This document shows, in pieces, positions 61,989 through 64,000 of a stretch of 64,000 nt of DNA. This stretch comes from Pseudomonadota bacterium. Its GTDB lineage: Bacteria; Pseudomonadota; Alphaproteobacteria; Acetobacterales; Acetobacteraceae. The stretch covers positions 1 to 64,000 of the forward strand of contig JAKBAV010000005.1 of NCBI GenBank assembly GCA_021826225.1, read 5' to 3'. The notes below the pieces were generated by a model. It was not told the DNA's origin and searched no databases. It was given only the letters and a program-made list of their open reading frames with translations. Numbering within the stretch: position 1 is the stretch's first letter; each line of letters opens with the position of its first letter. Position numbers and translations under genes: made by a program.

Positions 61989-63259
61989 ACGACGAGGCGG
62001 CCTCGCCGGCGCGGGTGCGGGCCGATGCGGCGCTGGCCCGGCTGCATGGGCTTTACCCCAAGCTGATCGATTTGCGGCTGGAACGGCTGCAGCGCCTGCT
62101 GGGCGATCTGGGCAATCCGGAGCAGCATCTGCCGCCGGTTATTCATGTCGCGGGCACTAACGGCAAGGGCTCGGTCTGCGCCTTTGCCCGCGCGGTGGCC
62201 GAGGCTGCGGGGTTGCGCGTACACGTGTTCACTTCGCCGCATCTGGTGCGGTTCAATGAACGTATTCGCCTGGCGGGCGCGCTGGTGACCGATGAGCGGC
62301 TGGCCGAGGCGCTGGATGCCATCGAGGCGGCAAACGGGCCGGCGCAGATTACCGTTTTTGAAGCCATCGCCGCCGCCGCGTTCTGGCTGTTTGCGCGGGT
62401 GCCGGCGGATCTCTGCATTGTCGAGGTGGGCTTAGGCGGACGGCTGGATGCCACAAATGTCGTCACCCCCGTGGCCTGTGCCATCACCTCGATCTCGCTC
62501 GACCATCAGGATTTTCTGGGCACGACTTTAGCCGGGATCGCGGGTGAGAAGGCAGGGATCATCAAGTCCGGCGTGCCGGTTGTTACCTGCCTTCAGCCGC
62601 CGGAGGCGGCGACACGGATCGCCGCCGAGGCCGAGGCTCTCGGCGCGCCGTTGCTGTTGCAGGACCAGGATTGGACAATTTCCCCCCTGGGCGATGGCGC
62701 GGTGTTTGATGGTTTTTTACGCCTCCCCGAACTGGGGCTGCGAGGCGCGCATCAGGCGCAAAATGCCGGCATCGCCTTGGCGGCTTTGCGCGCGGCGGGG
62801 ATTTGGCCGGCGCCGGAAATTGTGGCGCGCGGCGTGGCGGCGGCTGAATGGCCGGCGCGGCTGCAACGTCTGCATGGCAGGCTGGCGGCCTTGCTGCCGG
62901 AAGGCTCGGAATTATGGCTGGATGGCGCCCATAATCCTGGCGGCGCCGAGGTTCTGGCAACTCAGCTTGCCGCCTGGCCCGGCCCGACGGTGCTGGTGCT
63001 GGGCATGAAGCAGAGCAAGGATGTGGGCGAAGTCGCGCGCATCCTCGCCCCGCATGCCGCGGCACTCTATGCCGTGGCCGAGCCGGAGCAGCATCTCGCC
63101 TTGCCGGTGGAAAAAATCATCGAGGCATCGGGTGGCCGCGCCATTCCCGGCCCGGATGTACGCGGCGCCCTGAGACAGATACAGCACCCGGCGCGGGTGC
63201 TGATCTGCGGCAGCCTGTATCTGGCCGGTGAGGTTTTGAAGCTCGACGCGCCCTGTTAG
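61985..63259 (+). CDS. folC: Folylpolyglutamate synthase / dihydrofolate synthase
   Basis: 424 residues from TTG 61985, overlapping the accD stop (TTGA). Mur-ligase fold: HVAGTNGKGSVCAFARAVAEAAG, FTSPHLVRFNERI, VGLGGRLDATNV, ITSISLDHQDFLGTTLAGIAGEKAGI, and DGAHNPGGAEVLA. Adds glutamate residues to folate, and likely dihydropteroate. accD-folC is a common pair. Its stop overlaps the convergent doc stop by three bases. Confidence 0.94.
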   Translation: MNDEAASPARVRADAALARLHGLYPKLIDLRLERLQRLLGDLGNPEQHLPPVIHVAGTNGKGSVCAFARAVAEAAGLRVHVFTSPHLVRFNERIRLAGALVTDERLAEALDAIEAANGPAQITVFEAIAAAAFWLFARVPADLCIVEVGLGGRLDATNVVTPVACAITSISLDHQDFLGTTLAGIAGEKAGIIKSGVPVVTCLQPPEAATRIAAEAEALGAPLLLQDQDWTISPLGDGAVFDGFLRLPELGLRGAHQAQNAGIALAALRAAGIWPAPEIVARGVAAAEWPARLQRLHGRLAALLPEGSELWLDGAHNPGGAEVLATQLAAWPGPTVLVLGMKQSKDVGEVARILAPHAAALYAVAEPEQHLALPVEKIIEASGGRAIPGPDVRGALRQIQHPARVLICGSLYLAGEVLKLDAPC

Positions 63260-63628
63260 GGCGGTAGCATCCGGCGCAGCCAGGCGGCCAGATGCTCAAA
63301 GTCAAAGCTGCCAGCTTCATACAAACCCGCGATAAAATCGTAGGTTTCGTCAGGGTCGGCCTGCATGCCGGCGCCATTGATAACCAGGAAAGTATAGGTG
63401 ACGGCAAACGCCGTGCGCTTATTGCCGTCAATGAACGGGTGATTCTGCGCAAGGCTTTCCCATAGCGCGGCGGCCTCTTCGGGCAGGCCGGCATAATACC
63501 CCGTCTGCGGGCGGTACAGGGCTGCGTCCAGCAAGCCTGGATCACGCACGCCATGGCCCCCCGCCATATCGCTCGATCTGGTCCTCATGAATGGCCAAGA
63601 CCTCGTTGACGGTCAGGTACTGCGTCAT
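63256..63628 (-). pseudogene. doc: Doc/Fic-family toxin, frameshifted
   Basis: The frame starting at ATG 63628 encodes MTQYLTVNEVLAIHEDQIERYGGG, a typical Doc start, and then ends at a TGA shortly after the run of six C on the plus strand at 63557-63562. The catalytic part continues in another frame: GHGVRDPGLLDAALYRPQTGYY and HPFIDGNKRTAF with the Fic motif (H, F, D, GNKR). Deleting one G restores one Doc protein of about 123 residues that kinases (phosphorylates) EF-Tu in known members. Probably inactive, or slippage-regulated. Convergent with folC. Confidence 0.8.
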
Positions 63629-63855
63629 TCAGCCAGTTTTTTATAGAGTGTCCCGAATTTTTCGTGGCTCGCCTGATAGGCGGCCATTACATTGTCGCGC
63701 GGCTTTCCCTGCCTGCGCTTCTCGATCAGGTCAGCGAGCGCCTCATCCACCAGCGCCTGCAACTACCGCCCCTCGCTTTGCGCGAGATTGCGGATCACGG
63801 ATAGAATCTCCGAATTCACCTGGATTGCGAATTTCTCACGGGTCCGGGTCGTCAT
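63625..63855 (-). pseudogene. Phd/VapB-like antitoxin with in-frame amber codon
   Basis: 77 codons starting MTTRTREKFAIQVNSEIL. The protein continues normally (LQALVDEALADLIEKRRQG) but codon 31 is TAG (63763-63765) where homologues would plausibly have CAG, giving a 30-residue truncated product unless suppressed. Ribbon-helix-helix-like antitoxin features. It ends overlapping the doc ATG (ATGA), the usual TA coupling. Upstream is a TATCATGATA palindrome, the probable autoregulatory site. Confidence 0.7.
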
Positions 63856-63871
63856 GGCACACCTCAAATTG

Positions 63872-63881
63872 TATCATGATA
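63872..63881 (-). promoter_or_regulatory. TATCATGATA palindrome before the antitoxin gene
   Basis: A 10-bp perfect palindrome located 16 bases above the antitoxin ATG, in an AT-rich patch flanked by TTG and CAA. It is the expected position for an autoregulatory operator of a toxin-antitoxin pair. Function is inferred. Confidence 0.45.
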
Positions 63882-63919
63882 TGTCAAGATGACGCCCGCC
63901 CCGCTTTAATGTCCCCACT

Positions 63920-64000
63920 TTAACGCACGAAGAACTCCGCCTCGGTCTGAGCCTTGATCTGCTCGATCGTGACATCCGGCGCATGTTCGAGCAGGACCAG
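63920..64000 (-). CDS. C-terminal end of a CoA-transferase-like subunit (cut by window edge)
   Basis: Only 26 codons plus TAA are inside: LVLLEHAPDVTIEQIKAQTE is followed by AEFFVR. The LxExAPxVTxEEIxxxTEA pattern resembles the C-terminus of the B subunit of 3-oxoacid or related CoA-transferases. The rest, including the catalytic glutamate, is outside the window, so the call is tentative. Confidence 0.5.
   Translation of the reverse strand: MVLLEHAPDVTIEQIKAQTEAEFFVR

Noticed and set aside
1-64000. CRISPR array, tRNA, rRNA or insertion sequence
   Set aside because: No regularly spaced repeats, cloverleaf-like gene or transposase ORF was found by reading; a tRNA scan was not run.

Overview
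The window is GC-rich and densely coded, with short operons, many 1-4 base start/stop overlaps and gene orders typical of Alphaproteobacteria: rpsU transcribed divergently from a COQ9 gene, a Suv3-type helicase next to an S4-domain protein with fdxA and carD nearby, pgsA followed by moaD-moaE, and etfB-etfA-hbd. The mix (class I fumarase, OlsB, trimeric porin, DUF3576 lipoprotein) fits an environmental Rhodospirillales/Acetobacteraceae-like bacterium. The family assignment is inference; no rRNA, tRNA or CRISPR array was seen.

Layout. 1-4.9 kb (minus): cell elongation genes mreC-mreD-mrdA-rodA followed by murI, which runs off the left edge. 5-6.3 kb: yggS and a ThiE-like gene whose start codons overlap head to head. 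6.4-8.6 kb: a trimeric porin behind a Pho-box-like sequence, then a DUF3576 lipoprotein. 8.7-11.9 kb: a small membrane ORF, a chemoreceptor and a Sco protein, then two Ser/Thr-rich exported proteins. 12-16 kb: rnhB-tadA, a peptidase C26-type amidase, rluB, rsmD and an amidotransferase. 16-20 kb: a degenerate GGDEF-EAL protein and mutL. 20-30 kb: Bbp2-type porin, crcB-purF, flavoprotein, cvpA-radA, a solute-binding-like protein, apt, moaE-moaD, a lipoprotein and pgsA. 30-39 kb: an oxygenase, zapE and sucCDAB (succinyl-CoA synthetase and 2-oxoglutarate dehydrogenase E1/E2). 39-43 kb: SDR and DeoR-type regulator (divergent), helicase and S4 protein. 43.3-45.0 kb: an AT-richer insert with a frameshifted DUF3298-like secreted gene and a vapBC toxin-antitoxin pair. 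45-50 kb: fdxA, carD, folM-like/folB, hbd-etfA-etfB. 50-53 kb: a degenerate gamma-glutamyltransferase-like lipoprotein, COQ9, def, rpsU. 53-57 kb: tusA-like, fur-olsB, sspB, fumarase, VOC protein. 57.5-61 kb: queA-tgt-queF-queG (late queuosine pathway). 61-63 kb: accD-folC. Right end: a decayed phd-doc pair and the end of a CoA-transferase gene.

The most notable non-coding features are two copies of a ~210-220 bp multi-hairpin palindromic element (14555-14762 and 57262-57480, opposite orientations), each filling an intergenic gap and ending exactly at the start codon of the next gene (rsmD, queA). Others are a Pho-box-like site before the porin at 6687, a double palindromic operator before vapB, a duplicated G-run sequence at the moaD/moaE junction, and a 22-bp hairpin covering the stop codons of the convergent genes folB and hbd. 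Two accessory loci show decay: the phd-doc pair carries an amber codon plus a frameshift, and the DUF3298-like gene carries a frameshift.
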